From: Hyphomonas sp.
Lineage (GTDB): Bacteria; Pseudomonadota; Alphaproteobacteria; Caulobacterales; Hyphomonadaceae
DNA: 60,935 bases
Direction: 5' to 3'
Assembly: GCF_016125515.1 (NCBI RefSeq)
Contig: NZ_WGLO01000017.1
Span: forward strand, 1 to 60,935
Shown here: positions 18,653-28,948 of the stretch, one piece after another
Numbering within the stretch: the stretch's first letter is position 1
How the letters are laid out: each line of letters opens with the position of its first letter
The notes under the pieces: model-generated
What the model saw: the letters and a program-made list of their open reading frames with translations, nothing else
Database searches by the model: none
Told to the model about the DNA's origin: nothing
Position numbers and translations under genes: made by a program

Positions 18653-20620
18653 ATGCAGAAAATCCTCGCAGCCTTGGGCGCGGCCGCCTTCTGTGCCGCC
18701 TGTACCGTGTCCGGCGCGCCAGTGACGCCGTCGACCGGGGAGGCGACCGAAGCCACCATCGCGGCGAATGAGGCGTTTGCACAGGGCCTTCCGTGGGATG
18801 ATGACAGCGAAGCGCGGCTCGCGGGCAAAGGCTTCATCGCCACGCTCGATGATCCGAAGATTCGCGCCGCAGATGGCCGCGTTGTGTTCGATGCCAGTGC
18901 TTACGACTTCGCCGATGGCGAAGCGCACGACACCATGAACCCGAGCCTCTGGCGTCACCTTAGCCTGATGAACAATCACGGCCTGTTCGAGGTTGTGCCC
19001 GGTCTCTGGCAGGTGCGCGGGCTCGACTTGTCGGTGATGAGCGTGATCGCTTCGGAAACAGGTTACATCCTGGTCGATCCGCTCACCTCGGTCGAAACCT
19101 CCGCGGCCGCCTTGTCGCTCGTGCGCCAGCATCTTGGCGACAAGCCGGTGGTCGCGGTGATCTACACGCACAGCCATGGCGACCATTTCGGCGGCGTGAA
19201 GGGCGTCGTCAGCCAGGCGGATGTGGATGCCGGCAAAGTGCAGATTATTGCGCCGGACGGATTCATGGAGCACGCGGTCAGCGAAAACCTGATCGCCGGC
19301 CCGGCCATGACGCGCCGTGCGAACTACCAGTTCGGAACGCGCCTCACGCCAGGACCAACGGGTCAGGGCGGCGCAGGCATCGGCACCGGACTGCCCAGCG
19401 GAACGTTCAGCCTGATCGCGCCGACCCATACTGTTGAGGAGACAGGCGAGAAGCTGGTCATCGACGGTATCGAGATCGAATTCCAGGTGACGCCGGGCAC
19501 CGAGGCGCCGGCGGAAATGAACTTCTACCTGCCTCACCTGCGCGCGCTCTGCCTTGCAGAAAATGCCAATGCCACGATGCACAATGTGCTTCCGCCCCGC
19601 GGCGCGCTGGTGCGCGATTCCAAGGCGTGGGCGGATTATCTCACCGAGTCGATCCACCTGTTCGGCGATCGTACGGATGTGATGTTCGTCTCGCACGGCT
19701 GGCCGCGCTGGGGGCAGTCCGATGTGGTCACCTTCATGGGCTTGCACCGCGATGCCTACAAATACCTCCACGACCAGTCGGTGCGCCTGATGAACAAGGG
19801 CTACACCGCCGAGGAGATTGCCGAGGTCATCGCCTTGCCCGAGCCGCTGGCCACGAAATGGTACAATCGCGGATATTACGGCACCATGGCCCATAATTCG
19901 AAAGCCGTGTATCAGCGCTATCTTGGCTGGTATGATGGCAACCCCGCCAATCTCAATCCCTGGCCGCCCGAGGAAGCCGGCAAGCGCTATGTCGATGCCA
20001 TGGGCGGCGCCGGCAAGGCGCTTCGCATTGCGCAGAAAGCCTACAAGGACGGCGACTATCGCTGGGCCGCTGAAGTCGCCAGCCATATCGTGTTTGCGGA
20101 TGCGACGAACATGGACGCGCGAGAGGTGCTCGCGCAGGCGTTCGAGCAGATGGGCTATCAGGCCGAAGGTTCGCTTTGGCGGAACATGTACCTGACCGGC
20201 GCCGCCGAAGCCCGGGTCGCACCAGAAGCCGCCTCCATCTCTGCACTGTCACAGGATGTCGTTTCCGCGATTTCCATCGAACAGGTTTTCGACATGCTTG
20301 CGGTGCGTGTGGATCCCGACCTGGCGACCGGCAAATCCGTTTCGATCCTGTTCGACTTCCCGGATGTCGGCGAAAGCCGGCTTGTGACGATCCGCAACGC
20401 GGTGCTGGTCCACGAGGCTGGCGAGGGTCAGATGGCTGACGCCACCTTGCGCCTGCCCAAGATGGCCTTCCTGGGCATGATTTTCGGTGGTCAGAAGGCC
20501 GCCGATCTCGTTGCCAAGGGCGTGTTGCAGATGGATGGTAATCCTGCGGCCGCCGCCACCTTGCTGGGCGTGCTGGACCCGCCTGCGCCGCCGGAGCCGT
20601 TCGCGATTGTGACGCCCTAG
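18653..20620 (+). CDS. Alkylsulfatase-type metallo-beta-lactamase protein
   Basis: This 655-residue protein is related to linear alkyl (sodium dodecyl) sulfatases such as SdsA1/YjcS. It starts MQKILAALGAAAFCAACTVSG, a hydrophobic export signal with a probable lipidated Cys17. The metallo-beta-lactamase zinc motif THSHGDHFGG is followed by a second metal-ligand region, an alkylsulfatase dimerisation helix region (GDYRWAAEVASHIVFAD...ALEQMGYQAEG-like) and a C-terminal SCP2-like lipid-binding domain. Start 18653 is chosen because the signal follows and GGGAG precedes it. Expected role is periplasmic removal of sulfate from alkyl sulfate esters. Confidence 0.9.
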   Translation: MQKILAALGAAAFCAACTVSGAPVTPSTGEATEATIAANEAFAQGLPWDDDSEARLAGKGFIATLDDPKIRAADGRVVFDASAYDFADGEAHDTMNPSLWRHLSLMNNHGLFEVVPGLWQVRGLDLSVMSVIASETGYILVDPLTSVETSAAALSLVRQHLGDKPVVAVIYTHSHGDHFGGVKGVVSQADVDAGKVQIIAPDGFMEHAVSENLIAGPAMTRRANYQFGTRLTPGPTGQGGAGIGTGLPSGTFSLIAPTHTVEETGEKLVIDGIEIEFQVTPGTEAPAEMNFYLPHLRALCLAENANATMHNVLPPRGALVRDSKAWADYLTESIHLFGDRTDVMFVSHGWPRWGQSDVVTFMGLHRDAYKYLHDQSVRLMNKGYTAEEIAEVIALPEPLATKWYNRGYYGTMAHNSKAVYQRYLGWYDGNPANLNPWPPEEAGKRYVDAMGGAGKALRIAQKAYKDGDYRWAAEVASHIVFADATNMDAREVLAQAFEQMGYQAEGSLWRNMYLTGAAEARVAPEAASISALSQDVVSAISIEQVFDMLAVRVDPDLATGKSVSILFDFPDVGESRLVTIRNAVLVHEAGEGQMADATLRLPKMAFLGMIFGGQKAADLVAKGVLQMDGNPAAAATLLGVLDPPAPPEPFAIVTP

Positions 20621-20626
20621 GCGGGG

Positions 20627-21004
20627 TCAGCCTTTGCGAGTGCACCGCGTGTTGAACGCCGCGACGTCGGCATTGAACTGTTGCAGCGTATCCTGCAGCG
20701 CCGTCTCATCCTGCTCCAGTTGCGCGCGGGCCGCCTCATAGGCCGCTTTGCCGGCATCCGCAGCTTCGGCATGGCCCTTTGACACGAGCCGGTGGATCTC
20801 GACATCCTCCCAGGCCTGACCTGCGTCCTCGAGCGCGACTGCGGACGCATCACGTTGCGCGACGAGGTCGTTGATCCCGGTCTGCCGGGGAACAAGCGCC
20901 GCCTGCATGGCCTTGCATGTCGTAAGGTCGGTCTTGCCAGCAGCCATTGCCGGGCTGGCAAGGGCTGCGGTGAAAGCGGTGAGGATCAGGAAGTTTCTCA
21001 GCAT
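20627..21004 (-). CDS. Small exported coiled-coil protein, unknown
   Basis: I do not recognise this 125-residue protein. From the ATG at 21004 it has a clear Sec signal peptide (MLRNFLILTAFTAALASPAMAA, cleavage after AMA) and a mature part rich in Ala, Glu and Gln with heptad-like spacing, so probably a periplasmic helical protein. Two cysteines (TTCKAM and NTRCTRKG) near the two ends of the mature part could form a disulfide. It converges on the alkylsulfatase gene with a 6-bp gap. Confidence 0.7.
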   Translation of the reverse strand: MLRNFLILTAFTAALASPAMAAGKTDLTTCKAMQAALVPRQTGINDLVAQRDASAVALEDAGQAWEDVEIHRLVSKGHAEAADAGKAAYEAARAQLEQDETALQDTLQQFNADVAAFNTRCTRKG

Positions 21005-21079
21005 GAAGACTCGTCTCGCAACGCACTGCGGCAATTATTCGGCAGCATCATGAAGCCCGTATGAACGCCTGCGCGCCGC

Positions 21080-22087
21080 TCAGCCTGCGGGCGGCGGCAT
21101 CCGGCTGCGGCCGGCGGTGACCGCGTCGATCAGCTGGAATACCGCCGCAAAATCCTTCAGCAATTCTTGCACCCGGTCGACACTGTCGAGCGGCTTGAAC
21201 ATCGACCCGGGCTCGAACAGGTTCCCGCCCTGCACGGTGATGAACATTTCGCCGCCGTCGAAGGCAGCCTTCAGTTTCCCGCCATGGAAGACCTCTTCAA
21301 GGTCCACCAACTTCTGCATCAGGTCCGGTGTGAGCAGATACCGGCTCTCGACCTGGTCGGTCGTATAGACTTCGAAAATCTTCTCGAACTTAGGGTCTTC
21401 CAGTGCTGCCCGCTGCATGCCCTTGGCGCCGCCGAAGCGGTTGAAGAAACCTGCATCGCGGGTGATCAGCGTGCGGCCATAGAATTTCTTGTGGAAGTCG
21501 AGGCGTAGGCACTGGCCCCGGAACACGGTCACCCAGGTCGTCTGTGTACGTCCTTTGGAATCCGTCGTCGTGCGGCGTTCTTCGAGATGGGCCTCGAACA
21601 GCTCGAAATTCACTTGTCCGCGGCTGCCCGTCACGAGGTCCTCATACTTCGACCTGTCCCAACCCGGCACCACGCCGACTTCGCGGTGACGCATGATCGA
21701 TTCGCACTGCCCGGGAGCGGCCGTGAAATAGAGGTTCAGTCTGTTGGCAATCGGCTCCACGATCAGCGCCTTGGCTTCGCTTGCCATGCGCATGATGCCC
21801 ATGTTGCCCCAGCCTATGACGCCGAAACCGATGATCGCGATCATGATTGCGGCAACCGGCGTCTTCAAGACGATCAGCCCGAGGGCGGCTCCGGCGGCGA
21901 TGATCGCGCCGCCCGCCCAGCGTGTCTGGATTGCCTTACGGGCCGCGGCTTCCCGCTCCGCCTCCCGGGCGAGCAGGCTGGGGCGGATCTCCTGTTCGTA
22001 AACCCGCCCGAAATCGGCGAACTCGGAAGGCAGGTGTGCAAGATCCAGTCCCGCCGTGGGCGTCGCGGCTTCGTCGGGTTCACTCAT
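21080..22087 (-). CDS. DUF3137 domain membrane protein
   Basis: This is a 335-residue protein of the DUF3137 family. It has a cytosolic N-terminus, two closely spaced membrane helices at about residues 60-95 (AGGAIIAAGAALGLIVL and AAIMIAIIGFGVIGW), and a large C-terminal domain with GSRGQVNFELFEAHLEERR and FRGQCLRLDFHKKFYGRT, which are typical of the family. The function of the family is not established. The ATG at 22087 is preferred to one 15 bases upstream because GGGGGAA precedes it. Confidence 0.82.
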   Translation of the reverse strand: MSEPDEAATPTAGLDLAHLPSEFADFGRVYEQEIRPSLLAREAEREAAARKAIQTRWAGGAIIAAGAALGLIVLKTPVAAIMIAIIGFGVIGWGNMGIMRMASEAKALIVEPIANRLNLYFTAAPGQCESIMRHREVGVVPGWDRSKYEDLVTGSRGQVNFELFEAHLEERRTTTDSKGRTQTTWVTVFRGQCLRLDFHKKFYGRTLITRDAGFFNRFGGAKGMQRAALEDPKFEKIFEVYTTDQVESRYLLTPDLMQKLVDLEEVFHGGKLKAAFDGGEMFITVQGGNLFEPGSMFKPLDSVDRVQELLKDFAAVFQLIDAVTAGRSRMPPPAG

Positions 22088-22154
22088 GCCGGGTTCCCCC
22101 ATTGCGGCTCACGCGCAGCCTAGAGGCCGCTTTCGTGGACGGAAAGAGACGTAC

Positions 22155-23882
22155 TCAGATATCGGCGTAGACGTGGCGCTCGCCTTCGAAACCCGGATGC
22201 GTCACCGCGCCTTCATGGGCCGGGCCCACGAGCTTGGCGAATTTCTGCAGCGCGCCCGATCCGTACATCGTGCTGCGCGGCTTCCACTCCCGCTTGCGGT
22301 CCTGCATCTCGGCCGGTGTCAGGCGCACGTCGATGGTGCCCTTGATGGCGTCCAGCGTGATGATGTCACCGTCCTTGATGAGGCCGATCGGGCCGCCATC
22401 CGCTGCTTCTGGACCAACATGGCCAACGCAGAAGCCGCGCGTTGCGCCAGAGAAGCGGCCGTCGGTGATCAGTGCCACCTTGTCGCCCATGCCCTGTCCA
22501 TAGAGCGCCGCTGTCGTCGACAGCATCTCGCGCATGCCCGGGCCGCCTTTGGGGCCCTCATAACGGATGACCAGCACGTCGCCTTCCTTGTAGGCGCGCT
22601 CCGAGACGGCCTTGAAGCAGGCTGCTTCGCCGTCGAACACGCGCGCCGGTCCGGAGAAGGTCAGGTTCTTGAGGCCAGCCACTTTCACGATCGCGCCATC
22701 CGGCGCCAGCGAACCCCACAGACCGACGACGCCGCCATTCGGCGAGATCGGATCGTGCGCCTCGCGGATCACCTTCTGGTTCTTGTTGAACACGATGTCC
22801 TTGATGTTTTCCGCCACCGTCTTGCCGGTCACGGTCATGCAGTCGCCATGGATCAAGCCGGCATCGTAGAGCGTGCGCAGCAGCATCGGCACGCCGCCCG
22901 CTTCGCCGAAATCCTTGGCAACATATTCGCCGCCCGGCTTCAGGCTGACGATGTAAGGCGTCTTCGCGAAGATCTCCGCCACATCCTTCAGGTCGAACTG
23001 GACGCCGCATTCATGCGCCATCGCCGGCAGGTGCAGCGCGGCGTTGGTCGATCCGCCGGTCGCCGCCACAACGACCGCCGCGTTCTCGAACGCCTTGCGC
23101 GTGCAGATGTCCCGTGGACGGATGTTTTTCTCGATCAGGTTCATCACGGCCTTGCCGCTTTCGACGCAGTATTCATCGCGGTCGAGGTTGGGCGCAGGCA
23201 GTGCAGACGACAGCGGCAGGGCGAGGCCGATGGCCTCCGACACGCAGGCCATCGTGTTCGCGGTGAACTGGCCGCCGCAGGCGCCGTCACCGGGACAAGC
23301 CAGCTTCTCGATGGCGTGCAGTTTTGCTTCCGTCATGTCGTTCGATCCGGCGGCGTGCGCACCAACCGCTTCGAACACATCCATGACGGTGATGTCCTTG
23401 CCTTCGAAATGGCCGGGCATGATCGAGCCGCCATAGATGAACACGGACGGCACATTGAGGCGCAACATGGCCATCATCATGCCGGGCAGGGACTTGTCGC
23501 AGCCCGCAATGCCGACCAGCGCATCATAGGAATGCCCGCGCATCGTCAACTCTACAGAGTCCGCGATCACTTCGCGGCTCACCAGCGACGAACGCATGCC
23601 TTCATGGCCCATCGCGATGCCGTCAGTGACAGTGATGGTACAGAACTCGCGCGGCGTGCCGTCCGCTACTTTGACGCCCTTGCTGGCGGCATGCGCCTGA
23701 CGCATCAGGGCGGTGTTGCAGGGCGCGGCCTCGTTCCAGCACGACGCCACGCCGACGAACGGTTTCTTGATGTCCTTCGTCGTCAGGCCCATCGCATAAT
23801 AATAGCTGCGGTGCGGCGCCCGTTCGGGGCCTTCCGTCACATGGCGGGAGGGCAGGCGGGATTTATCCCAAGTCTTGGTCAT
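22155..23882 (-). CDS. ilvD: Dihydroxy-acid dehydratase IlvD
   Basis: This 575-residue enzyme dehydrates dihydroxy acids in the isoleucine/valine pathway. Cluster ligands are visible in [23 protein letters not shown] and [14 protein letters not shown], and the C-terminal [19 protein letters not shown] segment is characteristic. The length is normal. It is followed by no co-directional gene, and valS lies 117 bp upstream on the same strand, so both branched-chain-related genes may be co-expressed. Confidence 0.97.
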   Translation of the reverse strand: MTKTWDKSRLPSRHVTEGPERAPHRSYYYAMGLTTKDIKKPFVGVASCWNEAAPCNTALMRQAHAASKGVKVADGTPREFCTITVTDGIAMGHEGMRSSLVSREVIADSVELTMRGHSYDALVGIAGCDKSLPGMMMAMLRLNVPSVFIYGGSIMPGHFEGKDITVMDVFEAVGAHAAGSNDMTEAKLHAIEKLACPGDGACGGQFTANTMACVSEAIGLALPLSSALPAPNLDRDEYCVESGKAVMNLIEKNIRPRDICTRKAFENAAVVVAATGGSTNAALHLPAMAHECGVQFDLKDVAEIFAKTPYIVSLKPGGEYVAKDFGEAGGVPMLLRTLYDAGLIHGDCMTVTGKTVAENIKDIVFNKNQKVIREAHDPISPNGGVVGLWGSLAPDGAIVKVAGLKNLTFSGPARVFDGEAACFKAVSERAYKEGDVLVIRYEGPKGGPGMREMLSTTAALYGQGMGDKVALITDGRFSGATRGFCVGHVGPEAADGGPIGLIKDGDIITLDAIKGTIDVRLTPAEMQDRKREWKPRSTMYGSGALQKFAKLVGPAHEGAVTHPGFEGERHVYADI

Positions 23883-23998
23883 TGACGTATTCCCGTTCGG
23901 TGTTCCTGATTGGGCCTAGCGCGCAATTTCCTTCCGGAAAAGGGCCAAATGATCGCCGCCAGCGGCAATATTTGCCCCGCTCGCGCGACGCCCGGCCT

Positions 23999-26722
23999 TT
24001 ACGAAATTCCCGCCAGCGCTGTGCGCGCAGCCTTCAGCTTGTCGCGGCGCAGCGTCCAGTCTTTCACCCGCTCGCGGTTCTCCTCGACAATCTCCTCCGG
24101 CGCCCGCGCCACGAAATCCGCATTGGCGAGCTTCTTCTCGGTCGACGTGATGTCCTTCTCGAGTTGGGCGACTTCCTTGTCGAGACGCTTCTGGGCTTCG
24201 CTGATGTCGATCAGGTCCGCGATCTTGAGAGCGACGACAGAGGTGGCGACCATGGTCGACACCGCGCCCTCCGGCAGGCCGGTCGACGTGCCCGTATCGT
24301 CCAGACGCGCCATGCGGCGCAGCACATCGTCGTGCCGCTCAAGGCGCTCAGCGTCCACATCGGCCGGATTGACCAGCATCATCGGAACCTTTGCGCCCGC
24401 CGGCACGCCCAGATCGTTACGCAATGAGCGAATCTCGGAGATCATCTCAATCAGCCATTCGATTTCCTCAGTCGCCGCCGCGTTGCCGAAGCCGGTGATT
24501 TCCGGCCAGGCCTGCAGCATCAGGAAGCCCTGCTCGTCGGCGCGTCCGGGCGCGCGGCGCTCCCAGAGTTCCTCGGTCACGAACGGCATGAACGGGTGCA
24601 GCAGTTTCAGCGACTCGTCGATCACGTAGCCGCAAACGGCGCGTGTTTCGGCCTTGGCGGCGTCATCCATGCCCATCAGCAGCGGCTTGATCAGTTCGAG
24701 ATACCAGTCGCAGAGCGTGTTCCAGATGAACCTGTAAAGCGTCCCGGCCGCCTCGTTGAACCGGTATTCCTCGATGCCCTTGGTGACATCGGCGACGCAG
24801 TCGGCGAGTTCGCTGAGGATCCATTGATTGACCGGACGTTCAGCCGAACACGGATCAAACTCGCCCGGCGCGCCGCACTCGTTCATCTCGGCGAAGCGCG
24901 CGGCGTTCCACAGCTTGGTCGAGAAGTTGCGATAGCCTTCCACGCGCTGCTTTGACAGGCGGATATTGCGGCCCTGCGCGGCCATGGCCGCCATCGTGAA
25001 GCGCAGCGCGTCGGCGCCGAACTCGTCCACGAGTTCCAGCGGGTCCATGGCATTGCCCTTGGACTTCGACATCTTCTGCCCCTTCTCGTCGAGGACGAGG
25101 GCGTGGATGTAAACATCCTTGAACGGAACTTCTCCGGTAAACTCGATTCCCATCATCATCATGCGGGCGACCCAGAAGAAGATGATGTCGAACGCCGTGA
25201 CCAGCGTGCTCGTCGGATAGAAGGTCTTCAGCGCCTCGGTCTCGTCCGGCCAACCTTGCGTCGAAAACGGCCAGAGCGCGGAGGAGAACCAGGTGTCGAG
25301 AACGTCTTCGTCCTGCTTGAGCGCAACGCCCTTTCCAGCTTTCGCCCGAGCCTCCGCTTCGGTGCTGGCGACATAGACTTTTCCGTCGTCGGCATACCAC
25401 GCCGGAATCCTGTGGCCCCACCAGAGCTGGCGGCTCACGCACCAAGGCTGGATATTGTCCATCCAGTTGTAATAGGTCTTCGACCAGTTCTCCGGCACGA
25501 ACCGGGTGAGGCCGTCCTCGACCGCCTTGCGCGCCGGCTTGGCCAGCGTCGCGGCATCAACATACCATTGATCCGTCATCCACGGCTCGATCACGACGCC
25601 CGAACGGTCGCCGAACGGCTGTTCGATCTTCAGATCCTCGATGCGCTCCAGAAGGCCTGCCGCTTCGAACGCTTCGACCACCTTCTTGCGCGCCTCGAAC
25701 CGGTCCAGTCCGCGCAGTGCTTCCGGTATCTCGGCCGCATCGGCCTCCGCACCATCGACGATTGCGGCGACGGCGTTGAGGATGTTGAGGGGCTTGTGGC
25801 CTGCGCGTTTGCCGACTTCAAAGTCGTTGAAGTCGTGCGCCGGGGTGATTTTCACCGCGCCCGAGCCCTTTTCCGGGTTTGCATAATCGTCGGCAACGAT
25901 CGGCACGCGGCGGCCTACGATCGGCAGCTCCACGAACTTGCCGACCAGCGCCTTGTAGCGTTCGTCCTCGGGGTGCACCGCAACGCCAGTATCGCCCAGC
26001 ATCGTCTCGGGCCGGGAGGTCGCGACCACGATATAGTCCCGCGTTTCCAGTGTAATGTTGCCGTCGTCATCCTTGACCGGATGGTCATAGGTCACGCCGT
26101 CCGCCAGCGGATAGCGCAGGTGCCAGTAATGGCCCGCCACTTCCTTGGTCTCGACCTCGAGATCCGAAATCGCCGTTTGAAAATGCGGGTCCCAGTTCAC
26201 CAGCCGCTTGTCGCGGTAGATCAGGCCCTTGTTGTAGAGGTCCACGAACACCTTGGTCACGGCCCTGGACAGGCCCTCATCCATGGTGAAGCGCTCGCGG
26301 CTCCAGTCGCAAGATGCGCCGAGGCGCTTCAGCTGGTTGACGATGCTGCCGCCGGACTCCTCCTTCCAGGCCCACACGCGTTTGACGAATTCTTCGCGTC
26401 CGAGGCTTGCGCGGCTCTCATTGCCGCCCGCAGCGGCGAGCTGGCGCTCGACCACCATCTGCGTCGCGATGCCCGCATGGTCGGTGCCGGGCTGCCACAG
26501 CACGTTCTTGCCGCGCATCCGCTCGAAGCGGACCAGCAGGTCCTGCAGCGTGTTGTTCAGCGCATGGCCCATGTGCAGCACACCGGTCACGTTCGGCGGC
26601 GGGATCACGATCGAATACGCCTGCGCGCTCGTGTCGCCCGAAGGATAGAAGCAGCCGGCTTCCTCCCAGGCTTTGTACAGCCGCGGTTCGGCGCCGGTGG
26701 GATCGAATCTCTGGTCAAGCAT
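23999..26722 (-). CDS. valS: Valyl-tRNA synthetase
   Basis: This 907-residue class I aminoacyl-tRNA synthetase charges tRNA-Val. It has the HIGH-type motif in PPNVTGVLHMGHALNNT near residue 45, an editing domain with TSRPETMLGDTGVAVHPED, the KMSKS motif in DEKGQKMSKSKGNAMDP, an anticodon-binding domain, and a C-terminal coiled coil (EAQKRLDKEVAQLEKDITSTEKKLANADFVARAPEEIVEENRERV). The gene lies downstream of the popZ terminator. Confidence 0.98.
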   Translation of the reverse strand: MLDQRFDPTGAEPRLYKAWEEAGCFYPSGDTSAQAYSIVIPPPNVTGVLHMGHALNNTLQDLLVRFERMRGKNVLWQPGTDHAGIATQMVVERQLAAAGGNESRASLGREEFVKRVWAWKEESGGSIVNQLKRLGASCDWSRERFTMDEGLSRAVTKVFVDLYNKGLIYRDKRLVNWDPHFQTAISDLEVETKEVAGHYWHLRYPLADGVTYDHPVKDDDGNITLETRDYIVVATSRPETMLGDTGVAVHPEDERYKALVGKFVELPIVGRRVPIVADDYANPEKGSGAVKITPAHDFNDFEVGKRAGHKPLNILNAVAAIVDGAEADAAEIPEALRGLDRFEARKKVVEAFEAAGLLERIEDLKIEQPFGDRSGVVIEPWMTDQWYVDAATLAKPARKAVEDGLTRFVPENWSKTYYNWMDNIQPWCVSRQLWWGHRIPAWYADDGKVYVASTEAEARAKAGKGVALKQDEDVLDTWFSSALWPFSTQGWPDETEALKTFYPTSTLVTAFDIIFFWVARMMMMGIEFTGEVPFKDVYIHALVLDEKGQKMSKSKGNAMDPLELVDEFGADALRFTMAAMAAQGRNIRLSKQRVEGYRNFSTKLWNAARFAEMNECGAPGEFDPCSAERPVNQWILSELADCVADVTKGIEEYRFNEAAGTLYRFIWNTLCDWYLELIKPLLMGMDDAAKAETRAVCGYVIDESLKLLHPFMPFVTEELWERRAPGRADEQGFLMLQAWPEITGFGNAAATEEIEWLIEMISEIRSLRNDLGVPAGAKVPMMLVNPADVDAERLERHDDVLRRMARLDDTGTSTGLPEGAVSTMVATSVVALKIADLIDISEAQKRLDKEVAQLEKDITSTEKKLANADFVARAPEEIVEENRERVKDWTLRRDKLKAARTALAGIS

Positions 26723-26749
26723 GTGTCTGGTTCAGTCTGGAAAGGGCAC

Positions 26750-26778
26750 AAAAGAAAAGCGCGCCTGTGAAGGCGCGC
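26750..26778 (-). terminator. Rho-independent terminator after popZ
   Basis: On the minus strand a 7-bp GC stem (GCGCGCC/GGCGCGC, loop of 6) is followed by a T-rich run (TTTTCTTTT). It lies between the popZ stop and the valS start, so it should separate the two transcripts. Confidence 0.75.
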
Positions 26779-26808
26779 CGTTCCCTATATCAAGTTTGGG
26801 AAATGAGG

Positions 26809-27453
26809 CTAGCGCGCCATGCGGGCGATGCGCTGTACTTCAGCCTCTACTTTCTCTTCAACGATCTTGGCCAGGTTGGCGTCGAGCCAGTCCTTGATCA
26901 TCGGCTTGAGCATCTCCTTGACGAGGCCCTCGATCGTGTTGTCGCCGGAAATCTCCATCTTGGAGATCAGCTTGCCGAGCGCGCCGGCAGCCAGATCGGC
27001 GGTCGAGTCGTCAGTGAGTACGGTCTGTGCGTAGCGGGCGCTCGTGGTCATGTCGGTCTCCGGGGCGTGGAATGTGGGCCGGGCAGGAACTGCGCGGGGG
27101 ATCTGGGTGACCGGAGCGGGCTCCGGCGGGGCTTCTTCTGCGGCCTGGCGGGCGGTTCCGAGCATCTCCTCGAAGGAGAATTCCGGCCCGGTCACCTGCG
27201 GTGCGGGCGTCGTTTGCACGGGCGCCGGCGCGAAGGTGTCCTCTTCGTCTGCCTCGATCTCGAACATCGACTGGTCGGTTTCGTCGAGGGCCTCTTCGCC
27301 GAGTTCGGTGAGGTCGTTGACCGGTTCGGGCGGAACCTCGCGCAGGGGCGCAGCCGAAGCGCGCGCCGTCATCGGCTCATCGTCCGAGATGATCTTGCGG
27401 ATCGATGCGAGGATCTCCTCCATCGTCGGTTCTTTGTGTGCTTCGTTGGCCAT
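26809..27453 (-). CDS. popZ: Polar organizing protein PopZ (DUF2497)
   Basis: This 214-residue PopZ-type protein forms a polar hub that tethers the centromere and cell-cycle factors in Caulobacter relatives. The conserved N-terminal helix EPTMEEILASIRKIISDDE is at residues 8-26, a long acidic proline-rich linker (about 40-130) follows, and the C-terminal oligomerisation helices end in NTIEGLVKEMLKPMIKDWLDANLAKIVEEKVEAEVQRIARMAR. Position next to valS and a TolC-type gene is as I know it from Caulobacter. A terminator follows. Confidence 0.93.
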   Translation of the reverse strand: MANEAHKEPTMEEILASIRKIISDDEPMTARASAAPLREVPPEPVNDLTELGEEALDETDQSMFEIEADEEDTFAPAPVQTTPAPQVTGPEFSFEEMLGTARQAAEEAPPEPAPVTQIPRAVPARPTFHAPETDMTTSARYAQTVLTDDSTADLAAGALGKLISKMEISGDNTIEGLVKEMLKPMIKDWLDANLAKIVEEKVEAEVQRIARMAR

Positions 27454-27565
27454 TTTAGCCCCTCGTTACTGGAATCGCTTCCCAGACCTGGAGTCAGGGG
27501 TAGGCCGAATCCGGTTAACAACCCTTTGACAAAGTTAACGCGTTCGGGGCGCGAAAGCCAGCGGT

Positions 27566-28846
27566 TCAACCGATAGTGTCGAGACCACCCGTGGCACGCA
27601 ACAGCTGGTGGGCGGCCACATAGGCGTCCCGCTCCGCGCCGACCAGAGCCAGACGCGCTTCAAACAGCTGCTGTTCCTGGTCCAGAACGTCCAGCGTGGT
27701 GCGCACGCCGACCGCCAGTTCTTCCTTGGCGCCCTCATAGGCGATCTCGGCCGCTTCGACCTGACGGCGCGAGGCCTCGATGGCCCGAGTAGCCGCCTCA
27801 TAGCCGTACCAAGCCTGCGCAACCTGCGCCCGAACCTGCGTTTCCAGCGAATCGACCCGGCGGCGGGCCTGTTCGCGCTGCAGCTTGGCGGCATTGACCG
27901 AGGCTTTCACCGATCCGCCGTTGAACAGCGGGATCGACCCCTGTGCGACCGCCGACACGCTCGTGTCGCGGCGATCAAGATCGCCCCAATATTCCTGCAC
28001 ACCGGCCGTACCGACCAGGTTGATCTGTGGCCGGCCGTCCGCCTTGGCAGAATCGACGCCGGCATTGGCGGCGCGCAATTCCTCGCGGGCGGCCCGGATC
28101 GACGGGTTGTTCTCATTCGCGTCCGAAAAAGCGGTCTCGATATCGACCGGGAGCGGCGGCAGGGCCGGCGGCGTCACCAGATCGCCCGGTCGCTGGCCCG
28201 TCAGGTATTCATAGACCGCTTCGCTGCCCTGCAGGGTCGCTTCGGCCCCGGCCAGCGCCGCGCGGGCGCCTTCGAGACGCGCCTGCGCCTGCGCCACGTC
28301 GGTGCGCGTCACGACGCCCACTTCAAACCGGTCTTCGGCCGCCCGGACCTGCTCGCCCGTTACTTCAACGTTGTTCTGGCGAATCGCCACGGCCTCACGA
28401 TCACGGCGCACATCGACATAGGCCGTGATCACGTCGAGGATCAGGTTTTGGCGCGCGGCGTCGAAACTGCGGTCAGCCGAGTCGATTCCAGCGCGGGCCT
28501 GACGGATGCCGGCCGAGATCTTGCCGCCCGCGTAAAGCGGCTGGACGGCCTGCAACTGGGCGCTGGCGCTCGGGCTTTGCCCGGTGCCGGTGTTGAAGAA
28601 GGCGGTCGTGTCGGTCGATTGATAGCCGCCGCTCGCAGAAAGGTTCACTTTCGGAAGTCCGGCCGACCGGGCGAGATTGAGATTTTCCTTCGCAATATCC
28701 GTGCGGTAGCGCTCGATCTCCAGTTGAGGGTTCGTCGCAAAGGCCGCCGCGACGGCGTCCTGAAGCGTCTCCGCTTGCGCCGGGGCTCCCAGGATAAGGC
28801 TGGACAGGCTCACGCTGATCAGAAGCGGCAATTTGTAGACGCGCAT
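27566..28846 (-). CDS. tolC: TolC family outer membrane channel protein
   Basis: This 426-residue TolC-type protein begins with a signal peptide (MRVYKLPLLISVSLSSLILGAPAQAE). Two homologous outer membrane efflux protein repeats follow: the first has NLNLARSAGLPKVNLSASGGYQ, the second ANAGVDSAKADGRPQINLVG, and the end DALVAAHQLLRATGGLD is typical. It would form the outer membrane duct for drug or protein export with inner membrane partners encoded elsewhere. It lies upstream of popZ on the same strand with a 112-bp gap. Confidence 0.93.
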   Translation of the reverse strand: MRVYKLPLLISVSLSSLILGAPAQAETLQDAVAAAFATNPQLEIERYRTDIAKENLNLARSAGLPKVNLSASGGYQSTDTTAFFNTGTGQSPSASAQLQAVQPLYAGGKISAGIRQARAGIDSADRSFDAARQNLILDVITAYVDVRRDREAVAIRQNNVEVTGEQVRAAEDRFEVGVVTRTDVAQAQARLEGARAALAGAEATLQGSEAVYEYLTGQRPGDLVTPPALPPLPVDIETAFSDANENNPSIRAAREELRAANAGVDSAKADGRPQINLVGTAGVQEYWGDLDRRDTSVSAVAQGSIPLFNGGSVKASVNAAKLQREQARRRVDSLETQVRAQVAQAWYGYEAATRAIEASRRQVEAAEIAYEGAKEELAVGVRTTLDVLDQEQQLFEARLALVGAERDAYVAAHQLLRATGGLDTIG

Positions 28847-28948
28847 TGGAATGTCCCTCGACTAGGCAGTGGCAATATAGGGGCGGCTCCACAGAAGGTG
28901 AACAGTGTTCACCTTGTAGCAGAGTCGCACTCGCGCCTTGTCTAAAGG

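Noticed and set aside
22056..23885. 609-residue plus-strand frame opposite ilvD
   Set aside because: Shadow of the highly GC-biased ilvD gene; no family resemblance and ilvD is certain.
25103..26770. 555-residue plus-strand frame opposite valS
   Set aside because: Shadow frame of valS, no recognisable motifs.
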